From NCBI GenBank assembly GCA_014529385.2, contig CM043964.1, positions 104,891,587 to 104,955,586 of the forward strand: DNA of 64,000 bases, given 5' to 3'. The notes under the pieces were generated by a model that was not told the origin of the DNA, searched no databases, and saw only the letters and a list, made by a program, of their open reading frames with translations. Each line of letters opens with the position of its first letter. The stretch's first letter is position 1. Positions 11,885 through 23,355 of this stretch are shown piece by piece. The position numbers and the translations under genes are program-made. The stretch comes from Adiantum capillus-veneris (Eukaryota > Streptophyta > Polypodiopsida > Polypodiales > Pteridaceae).

Positions 11885-11886
11885 AA

Positions 11887-12824
11887 TGTTGGGGGTTCCA
11901 TCGTCGCAATAGCTCCCATGACCAACCAAATTATCAATCCAGAGGGATGAGCTACCCAGCTAGGGCATGGAAACACACACACACACACACACACACACAG
12001 TTAGTGAGCTAGTCGTGGAAACACAAATGGTTAACTCTATGAGGTGAGCTTCTTGGCCTATGGAGGAGCTAAGCCGCAATGAAGGGCAATCTCCACATCC
12101 ACTTCTCTTAACCTCTAATCAACCCAATCACACACACGACGATTGCAAGATGCACACAACACTAATCCTATCATGCAACACACTAATCGCAAGCACACAC
12201 ACATATATCTATCGAGCACCACACTCCAATCAAACCTACAAGCACACACAAGAAAAAGAGGGAAATCACACAAGATTAGAGATGGATTAACCACTAACTA
12301 GTTAAGATCTAGTTAATCTAGGCATCATAGGCAATCATAAGAAGTAAGAGAGAGGCATAGTGAGAGAGAATGAATCATTGATGATTAGTGTTAATCAAGT
12401 CTTATGAGCAAGGAGAAGCTCAAGGACTCCATAGCCACACACCTCAAGAGCTCTCACCAAAGAGTACTCTCAACAGTTGACTTGAGAACCCTAATTTCTT
12501 TTACACACTGCCTTATATACTTAGGGTAAAAATCTGCAATGTCCCAGCAAGGCCTTTAGGGCTCCACCACTTACTAAATGTGCTACCTAGGCACACTAAC
12601 TGACCTGTTCTTTACAGCTTGGAACTCCCATTGAGCCCGTAACACATAAACAACATTACAATGGCTTGAAATAAATCGAGAATTTACAATACGTGACCAT
12701 TTTAGGAAAACTTGGAAAATGTGTAACTCTAATATTTACTGCTTCTTCATGTTGATCTTCGATGTGCATTCATATGTCTTTGGTCTTTAGCAGCTTTTGT
12801 TAACTGACGTTGACTCAGTTAACA
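11887..12824 (-). repeat. 5' LTR of inner element
   Basis: This 938-bp LTR aligns with 2950-3857. It has a CA microsatellite expansion at about 11970-11999 that is nearly absent from the partner LTR. A TATA-like box on the minus strand sits at 12511-12520. The primer site directly adjoins it. Confidence 0.85.
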
Positions 12825-12829
12825 TCTTT
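12825..12829. repeat. Target-site duplication (right) of inner LTR element
   Basis: TCTTT follows the LTR end and matches 2945-2949. The sequence after it (GTTCTATTTGATC) continues the outer element where 2949 broke off. Confidence 0.85.
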
Positions 12830-14199
12830 GTTCTATTTGATCTCTGTACTTGCTATTGCCTGATTTGCTTTAAGCTCTTCTGGAGTTTTGATTGATAGAG
12901 AAGAATCATCTTCAATAAGATCTTCCATTTGAATTGTGCTTGAGGACTTTGTGCTTTCGTCCGTGGGTGACCAATGTTGTTCTTTATTCTTGGTTGTCTC
13001 CAAAGATTGTATCTTGTTTGCATCTGTATCTTTAAAATCTTCTTGGCCATTGGAATTCACATTATGATGTCATCTGGCATTTATTTTGTTGTGATCACGT
13101 GGAATTGAGCTGCTGTGATGATTTGTGAACTTAATTCAATGGTGGTGGAGATAATTCCCTAGCTTTTTGCTCGTTTGTCTCCAGATATGTCAATGAATTT
13201 AGGGACATCTTGCAGCTGTGGTTGGCTACAAGTGCAAAAGGGCATGAGGTTCTTGTCTAATTGAAAATCTAGCTTTACTTCTCTTAACAATATTTCTTTG
13301 TTGTCACCAACAATGTTGCAACATTGTTGTCACCACCAACAATATTGCACTTGATTGTCTCAAGAGTGGTTGTGTACTTTGGTAAGAGCTTTATCTGCAT
13401 TTCTTTGCTTTGATCACCTGCTTCTGTTGACGTCGACTCATATGAGAGTGATACTGCACATTTTTACAATTGTTGAGCATTGTCCTGCATTTGGGTAACT
13501 TTTGATCTTAATAGATCCATTGTACTTTGTGGGAGAATCTGTCTCTTTGGAGGATATTTTGGTGGTTTTGTGTATCCTTCAGGGCTTTAACTTTCATTGA
13601 TTTTAAATTTTCTATCATCTATTCTCGCAGCTTGAGGCTTTGCATTATCTTCAGATGGTATTTCACTTCAGTCAAGCCATTCATAGGGGTTTGTACAAGG
13701 TCTTGATCTTGTTGATATTTGTTACCATGTCCATCTTGATATTCATATGTGAGCTTGGTCACATGTAACTGCTTGAACACTATTGGATTTGTCAGCTTCT
13801 CACTCTGACTTGTGGAGATCAGCTGAAACTTTTATCCTTGATGATCTGTATATAAGCATTTGTCTGCAGATTCTGAGGGAACCTGGGTCAATTGGAAACT
13901 TCTAACAACCATATGATCTTTCAATGGTTTTTGCTTTGAAGAAGTTTGTTAACTAGAGAATCCGGGGCTTCTAAAGTGGTGTAGCATTTCCTGGTACATA
14001 AGCTAAGCTTGATGGATTTTCAGCTCCCCCCTTGCTAGAGTGATCATTATAGCTTGCTTCATTATAAGAGTTCAAAATTGTTTGGCTTTGATTTACTCTC
14101 ACCTTTTGGGACTATGAAGGCACACTTAGTATAGCACTGTTGATGTTTTGCATCTGTAAACCTTTTGCATAGTTTCATATGTAGCTCCTTGAAACATGA

Positions 14200-15672
14200 C
14201 AAATTATTCCCCAAGTCAAGTTGTAGATAGCATTATCTTTGCCATAATATTGTCTATCCCATGGGTCTCCTATGATATGAGCTTCTTTGGTTCAGGACCC
14301 AAGGCACCATAGATGCTAGAATCTCGTCTATATCTATTGTTTTGGTCAAAGTATATGCTCGTTTGGCTACAATGTCGAAGCTTGATTTTCGATGGGGAAG
14401 AGAATTTGACTCTGAACAAATTTCTAGGTTCAGTCCAGTAATGTCCTTTAGCTATAGAGAGGATGGGCTATAATAGATTCTTTCCTCTAAAGTGAATCAT
14501 CCTTTTTGTTCTATCACTGCGTACACTTCTATGAGCTGATATGTGGACCGTTCAAACACTGGTTGATCCTTTTTGTATAGTTTCCTTTTTTGGTCTACAT
14601 AGTGTGAATTATGTGTACCATACAATGCAAATAGTATTCTGGTTTCCCTTAGACTCGTGAATGATTTCACACTTGTGGAAGTGGATGCAAAAGCATTTGC
14701 AAATTTAACAGTATTTTCAATATTTTGTGATATCTGAACACCTTGACCAAATTCATGCAAGGATTTGTTGTTCAAAGAATTAACTTTAAGCCTTTGAAGT
14801 GCTTGTGCATCTTTATGTTGATTTTGAACTTGCAGTGCTTTTATTGGTGTTTCTAATGGTAGTGCAGGATCATTTGATTGCATCAAAAGTGACAAGTTAG
14901 ATGCACTTACATCAAGATTCACATTTCCAAATTTCTATGTACCTTGCTTGGTAATTGATGTGTCCCTTTTGTCTAGATTTCTTGGACAATCTTCAGCAAA
15001 ATGTCCACCTTTCGTCCACAATCTGAGCACTACATCATGTCTAGTGGTATTTCCTTTGGTTCAGTGATGTCAAGCTCTAGCTGAAAAGTTTCTACTTCTA
15101 TCCTGGCAAAGTTGTCGGCATCTTCTTTTAAAACACTAAGCATCAAGTTGTAAAATGCTCCATCTTGACCTTTGTACCATCTTTGGTTTGGTTCTCCAAC
15201 TAGACTAGCTTCTATTAGTTGATATGTTGGATCTTCCCGTTTTGATTCTTGACTATAGATTTGGCCACTATAATCCATGTACAATGACCTTGATTGCATA
15301 TGCACCAACTGTATGTTTTGCTGGCTTGTGGAGATTTCTAGATAAACATTTGGGTTGACTTTTTGAACTTCTATCTGCACTTTATTTTAGAGCTTGCAAT
15401 ACCTGGCTCCACTAAAGTCAGTGAACATTTGGGAGTTATCTGAATGTAGCTTTACTCTAGTCAAAAAAAATTTGGCTCTTGTGCTTCTTTTATTGCTTCA
15501 TCAAGTATATATGGCCTTCTGAATATGCATATAAGCCTTTATCTCCATTGTAGCCATATAGGTATAAAATTTTCTCTGTTGTAGTTGTGCATGTGTTGCC
15601 ACTGCTACTAGCTTTCTCGGCTATACTTAAACTCTCGGCTCTATTTGAGTCCATGTTGGCTTGATCTAGCAA
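14200..15672 (-). pseudogene. Gag-like protein of outer element
   Basis: This is homologous to 8134-9279 plus part of 7495-8133. From the 5' end it carries MDSNRAES, then a module ending YAYSEGHIYLM, then YMDYSGQIYSQ, then YKGQDGAFYNL, and then a knuckle whose first half (CSDCGRK) runs into a frameshift near 15000. A further module (VDQKRKLYKKDQ) follows at about 14560. A TAG at 14935-14937 sits at the same protein position as the inner copy's TAG at 8602. Frames are broken elsewhere. The parallel preservation in two copies shows the modules are real coding sequence. Confidence 0.55.
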
Positions 15673-16986
15673 AAGTGTCTCCTAGCAGATTTTGGTACTA
15701 ATTAGCAAAATTTCTCCTATTTGAGTTTGATTAAACTACTTCAGCTAAATCACTTTTGCAGTTGACTTTTCTTAAACTCACAAGAGTTGATTAACTTTAG
15801 CTCGATAGTGTCAGAATTGATTGCAGCGTTTGCAATCATCAAAATCTGGTCCTTGAATAGCCTAATCTGCAATCTATAGTGATTTGTGTCTGTGTTTGTC
15901 CATCTAGAAGCTAATTTGCAATGCAATCACTTGCACCTGCCATTTTTTAGTGTGCAAATTTTATGAAATTTATTTGTTACTCTTCTGCTTAAGTTGGTCT
16001 CTTTGCTCGCTTTTTTTCGGTCGTGTTTCTGCTAATCTGGGTTGCATAGCGGTGAGTGATTCTCTCGGCTTTGTTTTTTTTTTTACTTGCTCGCTTTTGT
16101 GTTGTTTGCTCAGTGTGTGGCTCTTTTGGCTATTTTTTTTGCTTTTTTGTCTCTTTGTGGCGCTCTTCACCGGCCTTGCTTTTTTGCTTTTGATTTATCT
16201 GTGTAATTTATCCTCTCTTCTTATTTTTATATTTTTTATGGAATTTATATTTTTTATATTTTATGGTCTTTTTATGAATTTTTATGATGTTTTTAAAAAG
16301 TCTTGATTTTTAAGATTTTTTTTGGTAATTTTCTCAAATGTTCGTAAATTTTGTAGTTTTTATGATGTTTTTGAAGATTTTTTGAAATTTTTAATGATTT
16401 ATTGTATTGTTTTAAAACATTTTTTGATTTTATTAATGAATGTTTTGAGCTTTTATAAATTTTCTACAATTTCTAGGAATTTATCTGTGTAATTTTTGGT
16501 TTTTTGTAATGTTTTTGTTTTTTTTTATTTTTGATGAGTTTTCTAGTCTTTTGTAAATTTAAAACCTTTTTTTGGAGTTGTTTTGTAATATTTTAAGGTT
16601 TTTTTTAATTTTAAAATATACAAATAAGTGAAATGGAAGTGAGAGAAAAGAAAATAAAATCTGATTGAAATGAAATAAAATTTAAAGAAAATGATACCGA
16701 AGCGAAATGAAATTGAAAAGAAACAAAATGAAATGAATACAATAAAAAGTCAATGACACAAAAAATAAAGGAAAAGGACAAAAGGCTCCAGCAGGAACCC
16801 ATTCAAGAAAGATAGAAAGAAGACAAAATAAAATGAGAGGTCCCCTATTTTTTTGTCTTCTTGTAGCTTAATGAATTGTGTGTGTAGGGGTGCGTTCACG
16901 CATGTGTGTGTGTGGTGGTCGACGGTGTTAGAGAGAGAAAGTTAGAGAGAGAGAGAATGAGAGTGACCTGGCGTGCAATACGAGAA

Positions 16987-16989
<3 letters not shown>

Positions 16990-17057
<68 letters not shown>
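16990..17057. repeat. (GA)n microsatellite
   Basis: About 34 uninterrupted GA units lie within the leader of the outer element. The surrounding reading frames in this stretch are artefacts of the repeat. Confidence 0.95.
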
Positions 17058-17059
<2 letters not shown>

Positions 17060-17934
17060 ATGTGGCCTCCTCTTCCAAGGGATCAAGAAACATAGAGAAA
17101 AGGGAAAAGGGTGGTTGACACAGAAAGCTTCACTCCTTCTAGGAAAACTTACAAATCATGAGCTGAAAAAAACTCGACATTTTTAGCCAAATTTGATCCT
17201 TATGACTATATATGGTTGTCTCATGAGCTGAAAAAAACTCGACATTTTTTTGGAACATCAATTCCATCTTTAACATTGTCCTTGCACAACATTTCACAAC
17301 CTAAACTGTGTGAAAAAACGGGTCCTGTTTTTGGCTTTTTTCAACTTTTTGCAACTATACCACTGTAGAATTCATGTTTGTGAGGTCTATAATGCTAGAG
17401 AACTATCTTTAGTAGTCCTCAACATGTCCTGATGCTTCTAGGGAGAAATAAATATTAAAGTTGTAAGTTATGACCAAATTACAAAAATTGTCAAATCCTG
17501 TTTTTTAGCCAATTTTAGCTCTTCTATGATTTTTTTAGCTGATTTCAGAAAATCCAAATGCATTTTTTATTTTCTATGTCGCATATTGTAACATAAATCT
17601 AACATTCCTTGAGTTTTGGGGCACCTAATACCCTATTTTGCATAGTACACAACGATGGTTGGTTTTTTCAATTATAGAAGAAAACAAAACATTTTAGTAT
17701 ATCAAGTATAGCTTTTTCAATATTGTTAGTTTCTTGTGACAACTACATGCATTTTGTAGGTAATAACCATATATAGTCATAAGGATCAAATTTGGCTAAA
17801 TATTGAATAGTTTCTATGGGATTCTACAACTCATAATGTTGAACCCAGTTTTTTTAGGTTTGCTGTATTTAACACTTCATCTTTGTCGCCAAGATTCCCC
17901 TTGGTAAGAGATGTATTATTCTTTTGACATGCTC

Positions 17935-18310
17935 CATGGCTCCTTATGAACATAAAGGACAATAGGGAACTAAGAAAACATGCATATATTATTTGTATTG
18001 AGCATGGCTATAGACACTTTGATGATAGGTTTGTAGAATGGTAAAAATTCAACTTTTTTGTACCTATTTATTTTGGCAAAACAAAAAATAGTGAGTGAGA
18101 AGCAATCATATGTTCTGATCACCAACCCATTGAAGTTAACTAGGGAATTTATCTCAAGTCCTACAAAAATCCCTAATCTTATTTTTATGCAACAAAACGT
18201 AAGAAATGACTGTTTTTATGAAAATTCACTGGTCCATCAACTTTGGAGGCTTGGTGTGACCAAAAGATGAGAAATTTTACAAGTTTTTTATTTTTTCCAT
18301 GTTTGGTAGG
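17935..18310 (+). pseudogene. Unidentified coding remnant in left arm of large foldback
   Basis: Read on the plus strand, this matches the protein of 18566-18943 on the minus strand but is broken by several stops. Shared pieces include RELRKH, GPSTLEA and HQPIEVN. Both arms read toward the centre of the palindrome. I do not recognise the family. Confidence 0.35.
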
Positions 18311-18565
18311 CCTTGAACTATAACCTCATGAAAGGATTTTACAAAATGAGTGGATCTACTATGGTTTTGGAGGTTTTTTTCAAAACCCTGAAAGGACACT
18401 TTTATGTCCTGTTAGGTTACCAACCTAGTGTTAAGTGCGCACACAAAAGGGTTAATAACACTAGAATGGTAACCTAACAGGACATAAAAGAGTCCTTTCA
18501 AGGTTTTCGGAAAATTTTCCAAAACCATAGTAGATCCACTCATTTTGAAAAATCCTTTCATGAGC

Positions 18566-18943
18566 TTATAGTTCAATAACTACTACATATGGAAAAAATG
18601 AGAAACTTGTAATTTTTCTCATCCCTTGATCACTACAAGCCTCCAAAGTTGATGGACCAGTGCATTTTGCCCAAAACAACAATTTCTTACAGTTGATTGC
18701 ATATAAATAAGAGTGGAGATTTTTGTAGGACATGAGATAAAATGCCCCGTTAACTTCAATGGGTTGGTGACCAAAAAATATGGTTGCTTTTACCTCACTA
18801 ATTTTTTTTTGGGCAAAAAAAATAGGTACAAAAAAGTTGCATTTTTGCCATTCTGTGGACCTATCATCAAAGTTTCTATAGTCACGCTCAATACAGATAC
18901 TATATACATGTTTTCTTAGTTCCCTTTGGGCCTCTCGACTCAA
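18566..18943 (-). CDS. Unidentified 125-aa ORF in right arm of large foldback
   Basis: This open frame of 125 codons is rich in aromatic residues, Lys and Ser, with five cysteines but no obvious zinc motif. A decayed homologue lies in the opposite arm at 17935-18310, so the frame may derive from a real gene of the repeated unit. Alternatively both are open by descent only. No signal peptide or membrane segment stands out and I know no family match. The Met at 18943 is simply the first in frame. Confidence 0.3.
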   Translation of the reverse strand: MSREAQRELRKHVYSICIERDYRNFDDRSTEWQKCNFFVPIFFAQKKISEVKATIFFGHQPIEVNGAFYLMSYKNLHSYLYAINCKKLLFWAKCTGPSTLEACSDQGMRKITSFSFFPYVVVIEL

Positions 18944-20473
18944 AAGGAGCCATGGAGCATGTCAAAAGGATAATGGATCTCTTACAATTGGAACCTTGGG
19001 GGCAATGATAAAGTGCTAAATACAGTAAACATGAAAAAACTGGGTTTAGCATTATGACCTCTAGAAACCCATAGAAACTACTCAATATCTAGACAAGTTT
19101 GTAGTCTATGATTAGATATGGTCACTACCTACAAAATCACACAATTGGCCTAAGAATCTAGCAATATTGAGAAAGCTATACTTGATACTCTAAAATGTAT
19201 CGTATTCTTCAGCAATAAAAAAACTCAACCATCATCATATACTATGCTATATAGCATATTAGGTCCCCCAAAACTCAAGGAAGATTAGCTTTATGTTATA
19301 CATTACACTTACATAATCAAAATTAAATTTGGATATCAAGAAAGCCACCAAAAAAATCATAAAAGTGCTAATTTTGGCCAAAAAACAGGATTATGCAATT
19401 TTTGTAAATTGGTCATAACTTTCAATTTTAACACTTAGCTCTCCCTACAAGCATCAAAACATGTTGAGAACTATAAGGGCCTAACCTCTAGCCATCTAAA
19501 CCTCACAAACATGAAGTTTAGAGTGGTATAGTTGCCAAAAATTGAAAAAAAGCCAAAAACAGGACCCGTTTTTTCACACAGTTTAGGTTCAAAAATGTTG
19601 TGCAAGAGTAAGGTTAATGGTGAGATCGATACTCAGAAAAAAATGCTAAGTTTTTTTCAGCTCATAAGGCAACTTTGTGGATATATAGCACCTAGAAATT
19701 CATTTTCATACTCTTCAAATATTTCAAGAAAAATGGTCACTTAACAGGACACAAAAGTTTCCAAGGACATAAAAGTGTCTTGTTGCCATTCTAGTGTTAA
19801 TATTATCAAAATTGCAATGTGGTTTCACAAATCTCTAATAGGACATGACCACAATACAAATCAATCATCACAATTAAAAAATCATTAAGCACACATTGAT
19901 TTTTAGGTACACAAACAAGGGCAAAATAGTGCACACACACTTAAAATTAGCCATACACACACTCAATTAGAATGTACACACACTTGCAATTGACCATTCA
20001 AAGATGTCAAAATTGCATTACGACGGCATGAAAACGAACAATCCAAAAATTTCATAGCAGCAACATTGCATTGCAATAACATAGCATCAACATTGCATTG
20101 CAATAGCATAGCATCAACATTACATTGCATCATGGTAGAGTCTCTACACAATTCTACAGATCTTTAGATTTTAGGGAGGTTGAGAATACCACCTTGATTA
20201 CCTTTTCAATGAAGATCGATTGATGGTTGAAAGCTCCATTCCTTTGAAGAAAATTAGTGTGTAAGTTATAAAAAATTAGTGAAACTAGTAAGGGGTTAGT
20301 GTGAAATTAGAGTATGTAAACACATAATTAGCAAGTTACAGTGATAAATTAGGGAATTATGAACACATTGCTTCCTGGACACACATCCAAAATCCACAAA
20401 ACTATAAACACAAAAGTGAAATTAGTGAGGAAACACATCCGATTATGCCACAATTACACTAGGTAGGGCATTG

Positions 20474-20491
20474 TCCCCGGCAGTGCTTCCA
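20474..20491 (-). other. Primer binding site of outer element (decayed)
   Basis: The minus strand reads TGGAAGCACTGCCGGGGA directly inside the 5' LTR. About 13 of 18 positions agree with the tRNA-Asp-type site. It has decayed more than the inner copy's site, as expected of the older element. Confidence 0.5.
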
Positions 20492-20493
20492 AA

Positions 20494-21385
20494 TGTTGGG
20501 GGTCTCCATCGTTTCATAGCTCCAATGACCAACAAAATTGTGAATCCGGAGGGATGGACTACCCGGTTAGGGCATGGAAACACTCACACGATTAGTATGC
20601 TAATCATGGAAACATGAATGGTGACTCTATGTGGTGATCTTCTTGGCCTATGGAGGAGCTAAGCCACAATGATGGGCAATCTCCATATCCACTTCTCTTC
20701 ACCCCCAATCAACCCAATCACACACACTAATGATTGCAAGATGACACAACACTATTTCTATCATGCAACAGACAAATTGCAAGCACACACACATAGATCT
20801 ATCCAGCACCACATTCCAATAAAACCTACATGCATACACAAGGAAGAGAGGGCAATCACTCAAGATTAGAGAGGGATTAACCACTAATTAGTTATCTAGC
20901 TAATCAAAGCATCATTAGCAATCATAAGAAGCATGAGAGAGACATAGTAAAAGGGAATCAAGTATTGATTAGTGCTAACTAAGTCACATCAGCAATGAGA
21001 ATCTCAATGACTCCATAGCCACACACCTCAATAGCTCTCACCAAAGAGTGCTCTCAACAAATGAGCTTGAAAACCGTAATTTCTTCTACACACTGCCTTA
21101 TATACGTAGGGTAGAAATGTACAATGTCGGGTGCCCAAGGCTTTTTAGGGCTCCACCACTTACTGAATCTGCAACCTAGGCACACTACTGACATGTTCTT
21201 TACAGCTTGGAACTCCCATTGAGCCCGTAACACATTAAAATATTACAATGGCTTGAAATAAATTGGGAATTTACAATACACTACAATACTCCAATATTCA
21301 CTGCTTCTTTGTATTCATCCTCGATGTGCATCCGTATGTCTTTGGTCTTTAGCAGCTCCTATTAACTGACGTTGACTCAGTAACA
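20494..21385 (-). repeat. 5' LTR of outer element
   Basis: This 892-bp LTR aligns with 2950-3857 and 11887-12824, with more mismatches and small gaps. Its edges are TGTTGGGGG and CAGTAACA on the plus strand. It carries the TATA-like box at 21096-21105 on the minus strand. Confidence 0.85.
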
Positions 21386-21470
21386 AGTCTTTTTTGGCTT
21401 CCAAAATGATTAGATGTTTTCATATAAGGACCGTGTTATTGGCTATTTTATCAAGACATGTGATGAAGAA

Positions 21471-22873
21471 TCAGCTTCTTAGCTTATTGATCTTGGGTTG
21501 GAGATCGGAGTATGCTCGGTGCCTTTTTAAAGGGAGGTATTTGTCACAATACCCATAGAGCACTTGGTGCATGGTTTTCCAAGAGAGCCCATGAGGGTAA
21601 CTGATAATGTTATCTAAGGTGAGGAAGTCCATGACTTTACTTAATTCAAGGATGGATTCCTCAAGAAGTGGTGGCCTACCATGTATATGTCCCAAATCAT
21701 AAGAGCTTAGTGTGGCAAGCTCTGGGGTAAAAATTGCCTTATGTTTGTAGAGATAAGATGCCCCCAGGGCTTGTTAAGCTCATCGGGAAAAATATGACAT
21801 GCACAAGTGGGCAATGGATCATGCTTAAAAGCAAACACTTCTCTACCATTACATATCTCAACTTTTAAAGAGGGCAAAAAGTTCATCCTTGGTGGGGGTG
21901 GTGGCCATACAAAGTCCAAAAAAGAAAAATATTAAGAAGGCCTTCACGTGTGACCTGCAATTTAAGAAAATACCCTTTTTAGTCATACAGTAGGGCCTTA
22001 GCATTGTTATTACATTGAGCAGTAAATGCAGGGTGGCTGCGTGAGTTCTGCACAAAAGGTTGTACCAAGAGAGGGGGTTGCAAGGAGAAGGCTAAATATG
22101 ATGAGGCTCCTTGTTGTGTGAAGCAACTGCTAGAAGAGTCAGCAGGCAGCACATTGGTTTGCCTAGCCACCCATGTCCCCTAATGTGTTGATTAAGTTCC
22201 AACCTGGCATGCTTACCACAATGCATATTGTGCATTCCACCACGGTTGATGTCCTCGTAGATGAAGGTACTGACTTTCGAGGTGGGGTACACAGAGGAGC
22301 CATTCTCATCGGACAAAATAGTATACTTGATGGAATTCTCTTATTTCTGTCTATAGAGTAAGTGAATGAGCATGGATTTGATGGCCTCCTATGCTTCCTT
22401 CTTGATCCAATTGAGGAAGGAGATGGTTGACCTCTTTAAGCTTGGACCCGGAAAGAAGACAGGAAGATGGTGCATGACAATCGAGAGTGCATGGTCAAAC
22501 CATAACATGATCCCGTCTTTGCACACCTCTCCCTAGACCACATGCTCACAACCACATTTCAAGAAGGGCATGTGGACATTCCACACGTGGGTAGTATAGT
22601 AGGTTTCCCGCCTAGTGGTTGAGATGACTCCTTTGACACCAATGGTGCATCCATAGGCTTCCTTCCACCTTGTTGTGTCAAACTTGGACATGGTAAAGGG
22701 GGCAGCTATGAGGGAATTTTCAATGAGGGAAGAGGCGTTGGACTTGAGTACTTGCTCTAAACCTAGCTTAAGGACCTTCTTGTCCTTCCCCATTGAGTAG
22801 TGTGAGGAGGAGACCTTTAAGCAAAGGTGCCATAAGGGTGAGGTTAACCATTGACCAAGGCTTATGATGTGCA
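21471..22873 (-). pseudogene. Unidentified decayed coding region beside Gypsy insertion
   Basis: Several minus-strand frames in series (about 22873-22533, 22316-22092, 22055-21858, 21919-21707 and 21695-21471) read like one protein broken by frameshifts. Segments such as MSKFDTTRWKEAYGCTIGV, SKVSTFIYEDINRGGMHN and KHARLELNQHIRGHGW have ordinary protein composition. The reading frame at 22904 begins inside the Gypsy LTR, so the true upstream part should lie beyond that element, to the right of 34628. I do not recognise the family. It could be a host gene or a transposon gene. The assignment rests on composition alone. Confidence 0.35.
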
Positions 22874-23174
22874 TGTCACAAAATCTAATATCTGACCAAC
22901 CCAAATTATTTTCTCATATTAAACTAATCATTTAATGTGGGAGAATAAACGTTAGCAAGGGTTAAGATATAGACATGTGCTTATAGAACTATCTCAACAT
23001 GGGGCCAATAGTTAAGGTCCCAAATTAGAGATGGTCTATCAAAGAGAAAGGATAACCAATGGAGCATAAAGACCTTAGGGTTAGCTTCATTGAAGACCTC
23101 CAATAATTAGTGTAAAAGTCCTTTGACCTTAGGTAAGCTAGGGATGTGCTTGAGGTGGGAACCCGGCCCAAGAA

Positions 23175-23355
23175 TAAGGTGCTTGAGGTGCTTGTCATGC
23201 TTGATGACTAAGGTTCTTGAGGTGCTTGTCGTACTTGATGAATAAGGTGCTTGAGGTTCTTGTCGTGCTTGCTCACTAAGGTGCTTGAGGTGCTTCTCAT
23301 GCTTGTCGACTAGGGAGTAAGAGGTGCTTTGTCATGCTTGCTGACTAAGGTGCTT
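23175..23355. repeat. LTR minisatellite, GGTGCTTGAGGTGCTTGTC type
   Basis: Imperfect tandem units of about 45 bp are built on AAGGTGCTTGAGGTGCTTGT with GATGACT or GCTGACT spacers. The 3' LTR has its own array at 33285-33525 with a different unit arrangement, so the array has changed since insertion. Confidence 0.8.

Larger units (their letters stand above)
2950..12824 (-). mobile_element. Inner, complete non-autonomous LTR retrotransposon (about 9.9 kb)
   Basis: This is a complete element with two LTRs (2950-3857 and 11887-12824), a 5-bp TCTTT duplication, a tRNA-Asp-like primer site at 11867-11884 and a polypurine tract at 3858. It is transcribed on the minus strand. The order from its 5' end is: LTR, a long A-rich leader (11866 to about 9300), a decayed gag-like frame with a CCHC knuckle (9279-8134), further Tyr/Asp-rich and Lys/Ser-rich coding remnants to about 4800, the polypurine tract, and the 3' LTR. 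No RT, RNase H or integrase motif is visible over about 8 kb of interior, so movement would depend on enzymes from another element. This matches TR-GAG or LARD-type organisation. A foldback element at 7047-7494 was added later. Confidence 0.8.
17145..19797. mobile_element. Large head-to-head foldback element (about 2.65 kb)
   Basis: Two copies of a roughly 1.3-kb sequence face each other. The centre at 18398-18480 reads GGTTACCAACCTAGTGTTAA, a short loop, then its inverse TTAATAACACTAGAATGGT. The arms remain recognisably complementary out to AGCTGAAAAAAACT-type sequence near 17225 and 19660. The right copy is complete, with CACTAGAATGG at its inner end and CCATTCTAGTG at its outer end. The left copy lacks about 140 bp of its outer end. 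A small inverted copy of 17762-17800 sits at about 17175-17215. The direct sequence TAATA lies at both edges of the right copy and may be a target duplication. Confidence 0.7.
12830..20493 (-). mobile_element. Internal region (5' part) of outer non-autonomous LTR element
   Basis: This is the second half of the outer element and corresponds to inner-copy positions 6160-11886. It contains broken coding remnants (12833-13060 and 13380-15672), the T-rich leader tract at 16090-16610, a GA microsatellite, and a large palindrome at about 17145-19797. The palindrome replaced about 550 bp that exists in the inner copy (roughly 10560-11120). The normal leader sequence resumes at about 19798 and runs to the primer site at 20474-20491. 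Confidence 0.75.

Noticed and set aside
16896-17118. Open frames over the GA repeat
   Set aside because: Translation of a (GA)n microsatellite, not a gene.
23175-23355. CRISPR-like array
   Set aside because: The units are contiguous LTR minisatellite without unique spacers, in a plant LTR.
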